Shown piece by piece: positions 7,855 to 16,362 of a stretch of 45,359 nucleotides of DNA. The stretch covers positions 1 through 45,359 of the forward strand of contig CABIVQ010000025.1 in assembly GCA_902362365.1 (NCBI GenBank), written 5' to 3'. Both the position numbers and the translations under genes were made by a program. The stretch is from Clostridiaceae bacterium (lineage in GTDB: Bacteria; Bacillota; Clostridia; Peptostreptococcales; Peptostreptococcaceae). The notes under the pieces were generated by a model. It saw only the letters and a list, made by a program, of their open reading frames with translations. It had not been told where the DNA came from and made no database searches. How positions within the stretch are numbered: the first letter of the stretch is position 1; each line of letters begins with the position of its first letter.

Positions 7855-9261
7855 TTATGCTAATCTTATTATTTGTAAGCTAGTTTCTATTCCAACTACA
7901 GTTATTGGGTTTACGTTGAAGAATACAAATAAATCTAGAATGCCGCCAGCATTACCAGTAGAGAATATAGCAGCGTTACTTATAGATGTATCTGCTGCTT
8001 GAGTTGAGGCTAATGAGCTGTGGATTGCAGCACCATTAAGTCTTAATCCAACTGCAAATGGTATACCTGTTGTTGAAGTAACTGTATATCTTACGTAGAA
8101 TCTCATATTAGCGCCTAATTGTATAGTACTATTTCCATTTGTAAATGTTATACCACTACCACTAATATCACTAGCATTGAAAGGTATAGCAGTACCAACA
8201 TTAACTGTTATATCAGATGTTCTAAATATATCTGCATTAGCAACAACTGCAGATGTTCCAGTAGCACCAGTAGCACCAGTAGGACCTTGAGGGCCTTGAG
8301 CACCAGTAGCACCAGCAGCACCAGCAGGACCTTGAGGACCAGTAGCACCAGCAGGACCTTGAGGACCAGTAGCACCAGCAGGACCTTGAGCACCAGCAGG
8401 ACCTTGAGCACCGGCAGGACCTTGAGGACCAGTAGCACCAGCAGGACCTTGAACACCTTGAGGACCAGCAGGACCTTGAAGACCTTGAGGACCTTGAGCA
8501 CCAGTAGCACCAGTAGCACCAGTAGCACCAGTAGCACCAGCTAAACCTTGGGCACCTTGAGGACCAGCAGGACCCTGAAGACCAGTAGCACCTTGAGGAC
8601 CTTGAGGACCTTGAGGTCCAGTAGGACCTTGTGGACCTTGAGCACCAGCAGGACCTTGTGTACCTTGAGGACCTTGAGCACCAGCAGGGCCTTGAGGACC
8701 TTGAGAACCAGTAGCACCAGTAGCACCTTGAGGACCTTGAACGCCAGCAGGACCAGTAGCACCAGTAGCACCAGTAGCACCAGTAGCACCAGTAGCACCA
8801 GTAGCACCTTGAGGACCTATAGGACCTTGAGCACCAGTAGCGCCAGTAGCACCTGTGCGACCTCTATCTCCTTTTTCACCTTTAGGGCCTCTTGGACCTA
8901 CACAACACTTACAACAATCATCCTTACAACATTCTTTCTTGCAGCATTCTTTGTCATGCCAATCATCTTTACAACATTCTTTCTCGCAATGATCTTTTTT
9001 ACAGCAATCATCTTTACAACATTCTTTCTTGCAATGATCTCTATCATCCCAATTATCTTTGCAGCATTCTTTCTTATGACATTCTTTGTCATTCCAATCT
9101 TTTTCATCGCAATGATCATCATGTTTACATTTATCTACATGTTTATAGCAATCCTCATCATAATATCTGTTATAGTTATTATAATCTTCCTCATATTTGT
9201 CATAACCACCATTATATTCATTCTTTCTATTATTATCATTATTATTTCTATAATATATCAA
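7855..9261 (-). CDS. BclA-like collagen repeat spore-surface glycoprotein with Cys/His-rich N-terminus
   Basis: 468 residues in three parts. Residues 1-37 are Asn/Tyr-rich. Residues 38-120 hold 22 Cys and 7 His in a Lys/Asp-rich background, with ECCK five times. Residues 122-335 are about 71 uninterrupted Gly-X-Y triplets, mostly GAT, GPQ and GPA, which should form a collagen triple helix and be rich in glycosylatable Thr. The last 133 residues match BclA-type C-terminal trimerisation (TNF-like) domains, including GLRLNG and the terminal SLQIIRLA. Such proteins form exosporium hair-like filaments. The Cys block likely anchors the stalk by disulphides or metal; that is inference. The start is TTG at 9261, six bases after aaggaggag. 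An upstream sporulation-sigma promoter is plausible but I could not fix one. Confidence 0.92.
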   Translation of the reverse strand: MIYYRNNNDNNRKNEYNGGYDKYEEDYNNYNRYYDEDCYKHVDKCKHDDHCDEKDWNDKECHKKECCKDNWDDRDHCKKECCKDDCCKKDHCEKECCKDDWHDKECCKKECCKDDCCKCCVGPRGPKGEKGDRGRTGATGATGAQGPIGPQGATGATGATGATGATGATGPAGVQGPQGATGATGSQGPQGPAGAQGPQGTQGPAGAQGPQGPTGPQGPQGPQGATGLQGPAGPQGAQGLAGATGATGATGATGAQGPQGLQGPAGPQGVQGPAGATGPQGPAGAQGPAGAQGPAGATGPQGPAGATGPQGPAGAAGATGAQGPQGPTGATGATGTSAVVANADIFRTSDITVNVGTAIPFNASDISGSGITFTNGNSTIQLGANMRFYVRYTVTSTTGIPFAVGLRLNGAAIHSSLASTQAADTSISNAAIFSTGNAGGILDLFVFFNVNPITVVGIETSLQIIRLA

Positions 9262-9501
9262 AGTTTACTCCTCCTTAAATTTTCTATTTAATCATAGCTA
9301 ACAGTAATGTTATTAACTATACTTTAATATATTCGTAAATGCAAAAAGTGTTACATATTGGGAAAAATTGTCTAATAAATTTATAGATTTATTTTGAAAT
9401 AAGTCAAAAATAAGTTTTTGAATAAAATTAAGCTTTTTTATTTAACTTATATTATAATATTAAATAAATTTAGATGATTAGATATTAAAAAAGTAGAAAT
9501 C

Positions 9502-9603
9502 ATGATTGATATTTTTATAGTAGAAGATGATAAAGCGTTAAATAGAGAAATTAGCTTAACAATAAGCAAGTGGGGATATAGGGTTATCATTTATAGAATA
9601 TAA
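9502..9603 (+). pseudogene. Response regulator remnant (N-terminal ~28 residues)
   Basis: From ATG 9502 the frame reads MIDIFIVEDDKALNREISLTI, the start of an OmpR-type receiver domain with its acidic pair ED-D. It runs into a stop at 9601-9603 because the rest of the receiver and the DNA-binding domain are missing: from about 9590 the sequence belongs to a histidine kinase in another frame. A deletion has fused the two genes. It cannot work as a regulator. Confidence 0.8.
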
Positions 9604-10178
9604 GAAAAAAGTTTATAAATTAATAGCCTATATGAACAATAGAACTAAAGAATATTTAGATATAGAAGAAAATTTTTTATATGAAAATATAAATAAATTA
9701 ATAAAAGAAAATGAAACTGAAGTCAATAATTTGAGATATGAGCTAGAAGAAATAAATGATTACATGACTAATTGGATACATGAGGTGAAAATACCAATTT
9801 CAGTACTTGGAATAATAGGAAGAAGAGTAAGTGAAATAGATGGTGGAAAAGCTTATCTAAGGAAATAAAAACAGAGGTAAGTCGTATAGATAAGCTAGTT
9901 GGCAAGCGATGTATTCAAGTAGAGCTGGGAATTATAATTCAGATTTTTTAATTAATGAAGTTAATTTAGATAGTATAGTTAAAGATGTAATAAAGAAAAA
10001 TAAATATCAATTTATATATAATAGAATAGATTTACAAGTTGAAAATGTAGATAAAGTTGTGTTGAGTGATAAAGAATGGCTTACGCATATAGTGGAGCGT
10101 ATGATAGATAATGCTATTAAGTATAGTGATATAGGCGGGAAAATTAAATATAAATGTAATTACTCTAAAAAGCTTTGA
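9590..10178 (+). pseudogene. Bce-type histidine kinase remnant with two frameshifts
   Basis: The deletion joint enters a kinase linker at FIEYKKKVYKLIAYMNN, like BceS-type kinases after their membrane helices. The dimerisation/H-box is TNWIHEVKIPISVLG, and the ATP-domain N-box is HIVERMIDNAIKYS. The frame shifts near 9855-9868 (LSKEIKTEVSRIDKLVG continues in a second frame) and again near 9905 (MYSSRAGNYNSDFL in a third). The transmembrane part is deleted upstream, and the G-boxes are missing downstream of 10170. Dead gene. By family, it once sensed antimicrobial peptides with a partner ABC transporter. Confidence 0.88.
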
Positions 10179-10392
10179 CGATACAGAGAAAATTTCAGAG
10201 TATGTAAGAAATAACAGTGATATAGATATATATAGTGTAGATAAATTCAAGCCTGAAGATTATAATTTTGTAAATTCAATATACTTTATAGGATTATTCT
10301 TGGCTTTAGTGTTTTTAGTGTCAGTAGGAAGCATAATGTACTTTAAGTGTATATCTGATGCAAGCAAAGATAAGCCTATTGATATATACTAG
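10171..10392 (+). pseudogene. BceB-type ABC permease fragment
   Basis: An open frame without a start reads SFDDTEKISEYVRNN and then NSIYFIGLFLALVFLVSVGS and IMYFKCISDASKDK, and stops at 10390-10392. The YFIGLFL..VFL...GSI.YFK pattern is the central membrane segment of BceB/YtsD permeases from peptide-antibiotic exporters. Both flanks of the gene and the whole ATPase gene are missing. It completes the picture of a collapsed BceRS-AB locus. Confidence 0.8.
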
Positions 10393-10445
10393 AGGAAGAA
10401 TTTAGATACTTTATTAATAGTACAATGAATTAGATAAGTAAAACA

Positions 10446-10482
10446 AAAAGCGTATCACTAATAAATGTGATACGCTTTTTAT
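10446..10482. terminator. Bidirectional terminator after the Bce remnant
   Basis: aaaaagcgtatcac (from 10446) pairs with gtgatacgcttttt (to 10480). It can also end the minus-strand gene whose stop codon lies at 10479-10481. Confidence 0.85.
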
Positions 10483-10691
10483 ATAAATTCAATAGATTTT
10501 ATATTATTTTTACTTATAGAAACAGCACTTCCAAGGTCTCTTCCAGATAAAGTTAATAGTCCGACATCTTCATTATTATTAAAGTTATCCATCCATTCAA
10601 CTAAAGAAGAAAAATTTCTAATCCCATTTCTTTCAATTATCCTAACAAAATCATTTTTATAAGTTATTTTTATTCTGTCATTAGTCTTCAA
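10479..10691 (-). CDS. Small hypothetical protein, 70 residues
   Basis: Starting at TTG 10689-10691, nine bases after ataggag, it reads MKTNDRIKITYKNDFVRIIE and continues through GIRNFSSLVEWMDNFNNN to a C-terminal KNNIKSIEFI. No signal peptide, Cys or known motif. A GTG nine bases upstream of the TTG is too close to the ribosome site. Composition looks like a folded beta-rich small protein with one helix. Function unknown; it diverges from the lipoprotein pair at 10828. Confidence 0.6.
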   Translation of the reverse strand: MKTNDRIKITYKNDFVRIIERNGIRNFSSLVEWMDNFNNNEDVGLLTLSGRDLGSAVSISKNNIKSIEFI

Positions 10692-10827
10692 AAAAATCAC
10701 ACTCCTATAGATAATTATACCCGGATAATATGAATTTTCAAACATAACAAATAAAAATATATTTTAATAAAAAAGTAAATTTTAGAAATAATAGATATAA
10801 ATGATAAAACTTAAAAGGAGGGATACT

Positions 10828-11424
10828 GTGAAAAAAATAAACAGTATAGCTATATTATTTATATTTATATTAAGTTTAAGTACATGTGCTTGTACTAAGA
10901 GAAATACTGAAGATATAAGTAATGATACAAATCAAAATAATAACATAAGTCAAAATACTAATGAAAATCAAAAATTATCTAAAGAGGAATATAAAAAATT
11001 ATTAGTAAAAAATTATGAAAAATACATATCTCCTATAGATATAAGAGATGAAAAATTAGATGATATCCTTGATAAAAATAATAATCTTAATAATGAAGAA
11101 TTAATTGCAAATTATAAAAACTTATTATCTGATAGTAAAAATAATGTAAAGTCATTTGAAGATTCTATAAAGAAAGTAAAAGTAGAAGACTCAAATATAC
11201 AAAATTTAAATGATGAACTAGTTTCAAATTTAAATAAAGTTATAGAAGATATAACTATAAAAGAAGATAGTCTTAATTCAATTAGTGATGATTTAATAAA
11301 TGGAGATAAAAATATTTTAATTAATTATTTAGATGATGAATTAGGTAAAGATACCCAAAATGAAGAAAGTTTAGATAGAACTTTTGATCAACTTGAAAGT
11401 TTATTGGGTATAAAATTTGAGTAA
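10828..11424 (+). CDS. Putative lipoprotein, paralogue of the next gene
   Basis: Starts at GTG 10828 behind aaaggaggg; the in-frame ATG 10801 lies before that site. The 198-residue product has a basic KK, a hydrophobic stretch IAILFIFILSLS and cysteines in TCACTK. A lipobox with Ala before the second Cys is the likeliest acylation site. An Asn-rich linker follows, then a mainly helical domain (about residues 50-198) with SFEDSIKKVKVEDSNIQNLN. This domain aligns along its length with the neighbouring gene 54 bp downstream, including the terminal MLGI/LLGI. Probably exported and membrane-tethered. Function unknown. Confidence 0.75.
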   Translation: MKKINSIAILFIFILSLSTCACTKRNTEDISNDTNQNNNISQNTNENQKLSKEEYKKLLVKNYEKYISPIDIRDEKLDDILDKNNNLNNEELIANYKNLLSDSKNNVKSFEDSIKKVKVEDSNIQNLNDELVSNLNKVIEDITIKEDSLNSISDDLINGDKNILINYLDDELGKDTQNEESLDRTFDQLESLLGIKFE

Positions 11425-11478
11425 ATAACTAAAAATAATAACTAAGTGAAATAACAGATAAACTAGGAGGAAGTAAAA

Positions 11479-12126
11479 ATGAATTTAAAAAAAATATTAG
11501 CAGTAGGATTATCATTAAGTGTAGCATTAGGAGTATTTGGATGTAATAATAAAGCAGATAATACACCTAACGATAATACTACTAATAATACTACAAACAA
11601 TACTGAAGGAAATAAATACGAAGGAACTGAATATTATAGACAGTACAATGATTTATATAGTACTAATATAACACCATTAAATAATTATACTATGTATGGA
11701 ACAGTTGAGGGTGTAAACAATAATTATAAAAATAAAGAGTATCCAGGTAATGAAAAGTATTTAAATGAAGTAAAAGAAGCATACAGAGATAGTAGAGATA
11801 AACTACAATCATTTGTTGATGGATTAAAAAATGATGCAAAAACTGAGGATGCAAATTTAAAAGCAGCAAATGATGAGCTTATAGCAGAAGGTGAAAAACT
11901 AATAAAAGATATAGATGCCAAAATTAAGAAATTAGATGAAGTACCTAAAGATGCGTATGATAAAACGCAAGATGAGTTTATAAATTTAGTAAATGATACT
12001 ACTAAATTAGAAAATGAAACAACAAATGAGTTTGACAAAATGATAAGAGATATGAATAAAATGTTAGGAATAAATACTAATTCAAATACAACAACTACTA
12101 AACCAAGTACAAAAACTACTAAATAG
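11479..12126 (+). CDS. Putative lipoprotein, tandem paralogue
   Basis: 215 residues with a clean lipoprotein signal peptide: MNLKKILAVGLSLSVALGV then lipobox FGC. A 30-residue Asn/Thr-rich linker follows, then a helical domain whose LQSFVDGLKNDAKTEDANLK and DKMIRDMNKMLGI segments correspond to SFEDSIKKVKVEDSNIQNL and DQLESLLGI of the upstream gene. The C-terminus is a Thr/Lys/Ser tail. It is preceded by aggagg and has no terminator from its partner, so the two are probably co-transcribed. A duplication followed by divergence is the simplest origin. Role at the cell surface is unknown. Confidence 0.8.
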   Translation: MNLKKILAVGLSLSVALGVFGCNNKADNTPNDNTTNNTTNNTEGNKYEGTEYYRQYNDLYSTNITPLNNYTMYGTVEGVNNNYKNKEYPGNEKYLNEVKEAYRDSRDKLQSFVDGLKNDAKTEDANLKAANDELIAEGEKLIKDIDAKIKKLDEVPKDAYDKTQDEFINLVNDTTKLENETTNEFDKMIRDMNKMLGINTNSNTTTTKPSTKTTK

Positions 12127-12165
12127 TGTTTGAAATTAAAATATTCAAAAAATAATGAAAATATG

Positions 12166-12194
12166 TTGACATATATTTAAAGTTCATATAATAT
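12166..12194 (+). promoter_or_regulatory. Promoter of the SAM-I leader
   Basis: TTGACA at 12166-12171 with TAATAT at 12189-12194 (17-bp spacer) or TATAAT at 12187-12192 (15-bp spacer). Either gives a start about 45 bases before the riboswitch aptamer. Confidence 0.7.
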
Positions 12195-12242
12195 AAATAA
12201 CATAGATAGAGATAAAGTTAAAAATAATAAAAAAGAATAATT

Positions 12243-12388
12243 CCTTATCAAGAGAGGTGGAGGGACTGGCCCTATGAAACCCGGCAACCAGTATATTTTA
12301 TATACATGGTGCTAAATCCTGCAATTCGAAAGAATTGAAAGATGAGTATAAATTTGCTTAAAAAGCCTGAGTTTATACTCAGGCTTTT
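12243..12388 (+). promoter_or_regulatory. SAM-I (S-box) riboswitch controlling metNIQ
   Basis: The aptamer has the S-box signatures agagaggtggagggactggc, cctatgaaacccggcaacc and ggtgctaaatcc..gc. P1 is formed by cttatc (12244-12249) and gatgag (12341-12346). The expression platform is the terminator at 12361-12388 (aaaagcctgagt pairing with actcaggctttt), whose 5' arm overlaps an alternative pairing of gagtataaa with tttatactc. Known mechanism: SAM binding favours the terminator and lowers methionine uptake. Confidence 0.97.
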
Positions 12389-12493
12389 ATTATTGTATAC
12401 ATTTTAATAAGTATTAAATATCACTAGTAAAACAAATGTTTTAGGTTAGCAATATCAAAGGTGAGTATAGGAATTATGTTAGGGGGATTAAGA

Positions 12494-13465
12494 GTGATCA
12501 GCATTAAAAACGTAAACAAATTTTATGGAACTACTAAGGTTTTAAATGATGTGAATATGGAAATAAATGAGGGGGAAATTTTTGGAATTATAGGTCATAG
12601 TGGGGCCGGAAAGTCAACCTTACTTAGATGCATAAATGGATTAGAAGATTATCAAGAAGGAAGTGTTTTTGTAGATAATAAAGAAGTAAAATCTTTAAAT
12701 GGGTTATCCCTAAGGCTTTTAAGAAAAGATTTAGGAATGATATTTCAACATTTCTCACTACTAGAGAGAAAAACTGTATTTGATAATGTAGCTTTACCAT
12801 TAGAGTGCTTTAAGTACTCTAGAAAAGAAATTGAAAATAGAGTGTTAGAATTATTAGACCTAGTAGGATTAAGTAATAAAAGAAATTTTAAGCCTAGAAA
12901 TTTAAGTGGTGGTCAAAAACAGAGAGTTGCTATAGCAAGAGCATTAGCTCTAAATCCAAAGGTACTTCTTTGCGATGAAGCTACTTCAGCTCTTGATCCA
13001 AATACTACTAAGTCAATACTTTCATTGCTTCAAGATATAAATAAAAAACTTGGAATAACAATAATTATGGTTACTCACCAAATGGAAGTAATAAAACAAA
13101 TATGTACTAGGGTAGCAATAATGGAGGGAGGAGAAGTATTAGAAATTGATGAAACAGAAGAAGTTTTCTTACATAATGGAAAAGGGCTTAGAAAGTTAAT
13201 CGGGGAAGAAAATATAGTTTTACCAGAGGGAACTAATATAAAAATACTATTTCCAAAGAATATTTCTAATGACTGTATAATAACAGGAATGGCGAGAAGT
13301 TTAGATATAGACTTTTCTATCGTGTTTGGAAAGTTAGAAAAATTCAGAGATGATATATTAGGTTCATTAATAATAAATGTATCCTCAGAGTTTGGGGAAA
13401 ATGTTAAAGCTTATTTAAATAGTGCAAATTTAAGATGGGAGGAGATAACTAATGAATCAAACTAG
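12494..13465 (+). CDS. metN: Methionine ABC importer ATPase MetN
   Basis: Cytoplasmic ATPase of the D/L-methionine importer. Start GTG 12494 is chosen because agggggatt lies seven bases upstream; the in-frame ATG 12461 precedes that site. The product has 323 residues: Walker A GHSGAGKST at 34-42, Q-loop IFQHFSLL, signature LSGGQKQRVAIARAL, Walker B LLCDEATSALD, H-loop VTHQMEV. From about residue 240 there is a C-terminal NIL regulatory domain (GTNIKILFPKN...), known to bind methionine and inhibit transport. It overlaps metI by 14 bases, so translation is coupled. Transcription is governed by the upstream SAM-I riboswitch. Confidence 0.96.
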   Translation: MISIKNVNKFYGTTKVLNDVNMEINEGEIFGIIGHSGAGKSTLLRCINGLEDYQEGSVFVDNKEVKSLNGLSLRLLRKDLGMIFQHFSLLERKTVFDNVALPLECFKYSRKEIENRVLELLDLVGLSNKRNFKPRNLSGGQKQRVAIARALALNPKVLLCDEATSALDPNTTKSILSLLQDINKKLGITIIMVTHQMEVIKQICTRVAIMEGGEVLEIDETEEVFLHNGKGLRKLIGEENIVLPEGTNIKILFPKNISNDCIITGMARSLDIDFSIVFGKLEKFRDDILGSLIINVSSEFGENVKAYLNSANLRWEEITNESN

Positions 13466-14114
13466 TTTAAGTGAATTTTTGACTGATATCTTAGGGAAAG
13501 CTCTTGGAGAAACTTTATATATGATAGTTATACCAACGATATTAGCTACGATATTAGGATTTATATTAGCAATTATACTAGTAGTTACTAAGGAAGATGG
13601 ACTTAAACCATGTAAGATTATTAATAAGGTATTGGGATTTATAGTTAATATCTTTAGAAGTTTTCCATTTATTATACTAATAGTGGCATTGATTCCATTT
13701 ACGAGAGCAATAGTTGGAACAAGTATAGGTGTAGAGGCAGCTGTTGTACCAATAACAATAGGAGCAGCACCATTTATTGCAAGAGTAATAGAAGGTGCTT
13801 TAAATGAAGTAGATAAAGGGTTAATAGAAGCTGCAAAATCATTTGGAGCGACTAAAAGACAAATAGTATTTAAGGTAATGATAAAAGAAGCAATGCCATC
13901 AATAATATCTGGAATTACATTATCAGTAATATCAATATTAGGATATACTGCAATGGCAGGTGCAGTTGGTGCTGGAGGGCTTGGTAACGTAGCGCTTACT
14001 TATGGACATCAAAGATTTGACACAGTAGTAATGGTTTATACAGTAATAACGCTTGTAATAATTGTTCAAATAATACAAGGTTTAGGAAATTTAGCTTATA
14101 AAAAGTTAAAATAA
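13452..14114 (+). CDS. metI: Methionine ABC importer permease MetI
   Basis: 220 residues with five predicted membrane helices, the usual MetI size. The coupling loop EAAKSFGATKRQIVFKVMIKEA carries the EAA motif that docks onto MetN. The ATG at 13452 lies inside the end of metN, after gggaggag. MetI dimerises to form the membrane channel and receives substrate from MetQ. Intact. It is 34 bp from metQ with no terminator between. Confidence 0.96.
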   Translation: MNQTSLSEFLTDILGKALGETLYMIVIPTILATILGFILAIILVVTKEDGLKPCKIINKVLGFIVNIFRSFPFIILIVALIPFTRAIVGTSIGVEAAVVPITIGAAPFIARVIEGALNEVDKGLIEAAKSFGATKRQIVFKVMIKEAMPSIISGITLSVISILGYTAMAGAVGAGGLGNVALTYGHQRFDTVVMVYTVITLVIIVQIIQGLGNLAYKKLK

Positions 14115-14148
14115 AATAATTTTTAAATTTAAATAGGAGGAAAATAAA

Positions 14149-14979
14149 ATGAAATTAAAAAAAATATTAGGATTAGGATTAGCAGCAGTTATTTTAGTAT
14201 CAGCGGTAGGTTGTTCTTCAAGTAAATGGGAAAAAGATTCTGTAGATGCAGCAGATTCATCTGAGGATAAAAAAATTGTAGTAGGAGCATCAGCGACACC
14301 ACATGCAGAGATATTAGAAGAAATAAAACCTTTAGTAGAAGCTAAAGGGTATGAATTAGATGTAAAAATATTTGATGATTATGTTCTTCCAAATACAGCA
14401 TTAGATGAAGGATCATTAGATGCAAATTACTTCCAACATGTACCTTACTTAGAAGAAACAGTAGCTCAAAAAGGATATAAGTTAACATATACGGCAAAGG
14501 TACATTTGGAGCCAATGGGAGTTTACTCAGAGAAGATAAAGAAGTTAGACGAATTAAATGATGGAGCAAAAATAGCAATACCAAATGATCCTACAAATGG
14601 TTCAAGAGCTATACAACTATTAGCGGATAATGGATTAATAAAAGTTGCAGATAAAGAGATCTTAACAGTTAAAGATGTAACTGAAAATGCTAAAAATATA
14701 GAGATTGTAGAAGTAGAAGCTCCACAATTGCCAACGGTATTAGCAGATGTAGATGCAGCAGTTATAAATACAAACTACGCATTAAGTGCTAATTTAAATC
14801 CTACTAAAGATGCAATTGCAATAGAATCAGCAGATTCACCATATTCAAATATTTTAGCATGTAGAGAAGATAATAAAGATAGTGAAAAAGTAAAAGTATT
14901 AACAGAGGCATTAACTAGTAAAGAAGCAAAAGCGTTTATAGAAGAGGAATATCAAGGTAGTATAATACCATCATTTTAG
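14149..14979 (+). CDS. metQ: Methionine-binding lipoprotein MetQ
   Basis: 276 residues, NlpA/MetQ family. Signal peptide MKLKKILGLGLAAVILVSA then lipobox VGC marks lipid anchoring on the outer face of the membrane. Family segments include VVGASATPHAEILEEIKPL, SLDANYFQHVPYLEE, IPNDPTNGSRAIQLL and AAVINTNYAL. It captures methionine and delivers it to MetI/MetN. Preceded by aggagg; last gene of the riboswitch-controlled operon. Confidence 0.96.
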   Translation: MKLKKILGLGLAAVILVSAVGCSSSKWEKDSVDAADSSEDKKIVVGASATPHAEILEEIKPLVEAKGYELDVKIFDDYVLPNTALDEGSLDANYFQHVPYLEETVAQKGYKLTYTAKVHLEPMGVYSEKIKKLDELNDGAKIAIPNDPTNGSRAIQLLADNGLIKVADKEILTVKDVTENAKNIEIVEVEAPQLPTVLADVDAAVINTNYALSANLNPTKDAIAIESADSPYSNILACREDNKDSEKVKVLTEALTSKEAKAFIEEEYQGSIIPSF

Positions 14980-15008
14980 TTAAAATTAAATATAAACCAT
15001 AATAATAA

Positions 15009-15050
15009 GACCATTGGGTATATATTTTTATAAACTTGATGGTTTTTTAT
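15009..15050 (+). terminator. Terminator of metNIQ
   Basis: accat (15011) and atggt (15045) form the outer stem of a loose AT-rich hairpin followed by ttttttatt. Weaker than others in the window. Confidence 0.55.
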
Positions 15051-15136
15051 TCTAATTTATATTAAGTTAAAATACAGCTATTTATATTTGATATTATGGT
15101 AAAATAATAATGAATAAACATAAATGAGGTGTTAGC

Positions 15137-15790
15137 TTGAATAGAGATTTTTTTCAACAAGATGCTATAAATTTAGCAAAAGATATATTAGGTAAATATT
15201 TAATAAGGGAATACGATGGGATACAAATAGTAAGTAAAATTGTTGAAACTGAAGCATATATGGGTATAAATGATAAGGCCGCTCATGTATATGGAGACAA
15301 GAAAACAGATAGAACGATGCCATTATATCTAGACGGAGGCCATATATATGTATATTTAATTTATGGAATGTATTACTGTTTAAATATATCAGCAAATAAG
15401 GAGAATATACCAGAGTGTGTATTGATTAGAGCAATTGAACCAGTAAAAGGAATAGAAGAAATTTGTGAAAATAGATATAAAAAGAATTATAGCAATTTAA
15501 GTACTTATCAAAAGAAAAATATTAGCAATGGCCCAGGGAAGCTTTGTATGGCATTAAATATAGACAAAAGCCTAAATTCTAAAAGTATTTTAGATAATGA
15601 ATTGTATATAAGTGATTTTTATTATGAAGAAGGTAAAAAAATATTTGCAGATTATAAATTTGAAATAGAAATAGACAAACGTATAAATATTGATTATGCA
15701 GAAGAAGCAAAGGATTATTTATGGAGATTTTATATTAAAGACAATAAATATGTATCAGTAATTAATAAAAATAAAACTGTGAACAAGTAA
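15137..15790 (+). CDS. 3-methyladenine DNA glycosylase (Mpg/AAG family)
   Basis: 217 residues, the normal bacterial Mpg size (about 200). Removes alkylated or deaminated purines in base-excision repair. Visible family motifs: N-terminal LAKDILGKYLI, the catalytic-region IVETEAYMGINDKAAH with the conserved Glu, GGHIYVYLIYGMYYCLNI, CVLIRAIEPVKG, and SNGPGKLCMALNI. Start TTG 15137 follows gaggtg at a suitable distance. Solitary gene with a terminator whose stem covers the stop codon. Intact. Confidence 0.95.
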   Translation: MNRDFFQQDAINLAKDILGKYLIREYDGIQIVSKIVETEAYMGINDKAAHVYGDKKTDRTMPLYLDGGHIYVYLIYGMYYCLNISANKENIPECVLIRAIEPVKGIEEICENRYKKNYSNLSTYQKKNISNGPGKLCMALNIDKSLNSKSILDNELYISDFYYEEGKKIFADYKFEIEIDKRINIDYAEEAKDYLWRFYIKDNKYVSVINKNKTVNK

Positions 15791-15806
15791 GCTCACAGTT
15801 TTATTT
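15773..15806 (+). terminator. Terminator of the Mpg glycosylase gene
   Basis: aactgtga (15775-15782) pairs with tcacagtt (15793-15800), followed by ttattttt. The taa stop (15788-15790) is in the loop. Confidence 0.8.
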
Positions 15807-15959
15807 TTATAAAATTTTTTCAGCAACAAATTTTATAACTATAGGAAGTACTATTAAAACAGTGATTAATCTAATTAAGTGTAATAGTTCAACAATATGA
15901 GTTTGAGTTTCAAAAGATTCTGACATGATGACCATATCGGTTAAGCTAATGAGGTCAAG
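15807..15959 (-). pseudogene. C-terminal remnant of an AbrB-type (COG3180) membrane protein
   Basis: The minus frame ending at taa 15807-15809 reads LTDMVIMSESFETQTHIVE, then LLHLIRLITVLIVLPIVIKF and VAEKIL. This matches the last repeat of AbrB/COG3180 membrane proteins (LTEMVIMAESFGAD..., RLxxVLxxLP). The preceding P-G-G and all other helices are absent; upstream the sequence becomes the tail of a GntR-type gene. Only about 50 codons remain, with no start. A dead fragment of a once complete gene. Confidence 0.7.
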
Positions 15960-15984
15960 TAAAAATAAAATATTATTAAGGTAA

Positions 15985-16185
15985 ATTGAACATGTATATG
16001 AATATCTAAAAAGTTTAAGAAAGGTTAGTTTACATCATTTAGATAAAAGGCAAGATGTTTTAATTGAACATATGAGAATAGTTAATGCCATAGAAAAAGG
16101 GGATGAATTTTTGGCTGAGCAAGATGCTAGAATTCATGTTATAAATGCAAAACAAAGGTTTATAGAATCTTTTTTATATCTTTAG
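15985..16185 (+). pseudogene. C-terminal remnant of a GntR-family (FCD domain) regulator
   Basis: A 66-codon open stretch without a start reads IEHVYEYLKSLRKVSLHHLD, KRQDVLIEHMRIVNAIEKGD and ARIHVINAKQRFIESF, then tag. This is the last two helices of an FCD ligand-binding domain, with the conserved H..I..AI..GD and the final H of the metal site. The winged helix and most of the sensor domain are missing. It lies tail-side against the AbrB remnant, so both were probably trimmed by one deletion. Confidence 0.8.
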
Positions 16186-16265
16186 TTATTTAACACAAAA
16201 GAATTTGTAAATTATATAGTAATCCTAACATAAGAGTCAAAATATATTAAAAATATTAAGATAAT

Positions 16266-16276
16266 TCTGTTATAAT
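16266..16276 (+). promoter_or_regulatory. Extended -10 promoter candidate of proC
   Basis: tctgttataat: TGtTATAAT at 16268-16276 is an extended -10. No good -35 is seen. It lies 87 bases before the proC start. Confidence 0.45.
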
Positions 16277-16362
16277 AAAAAAGAATAAAGTATATATTCA
16301 AGGTTATATAAATTTAAAGTACAAACTTTATATAAATAAAACGAATATAAAAGGAGATTTTT

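Noticed and set aside
8250..8897. Tandem short repeats suggestive of a CRISPR or minisatellite
   Set aside because: The period is 9 bases, in phase with Gly-X-Y codons, with no unique spacers; it is protein-coding repetition.
8119..9291. Several long open frames on both strands with Ser/Thr/Leu/Val repeats over the collagen gene
   Set aside because: They are other-frame readings of the Gly-X-Y codon repeats and of the Cys-rich block; the minus-strand 468-residue frame has the ribosome site and known domains.
9632..10178. Two separate short genes in the kinase remnant
   Set aside because: Their products join into one kinase with consecutive H-box and N-box segments across frameshifts, and neither has a proper start.
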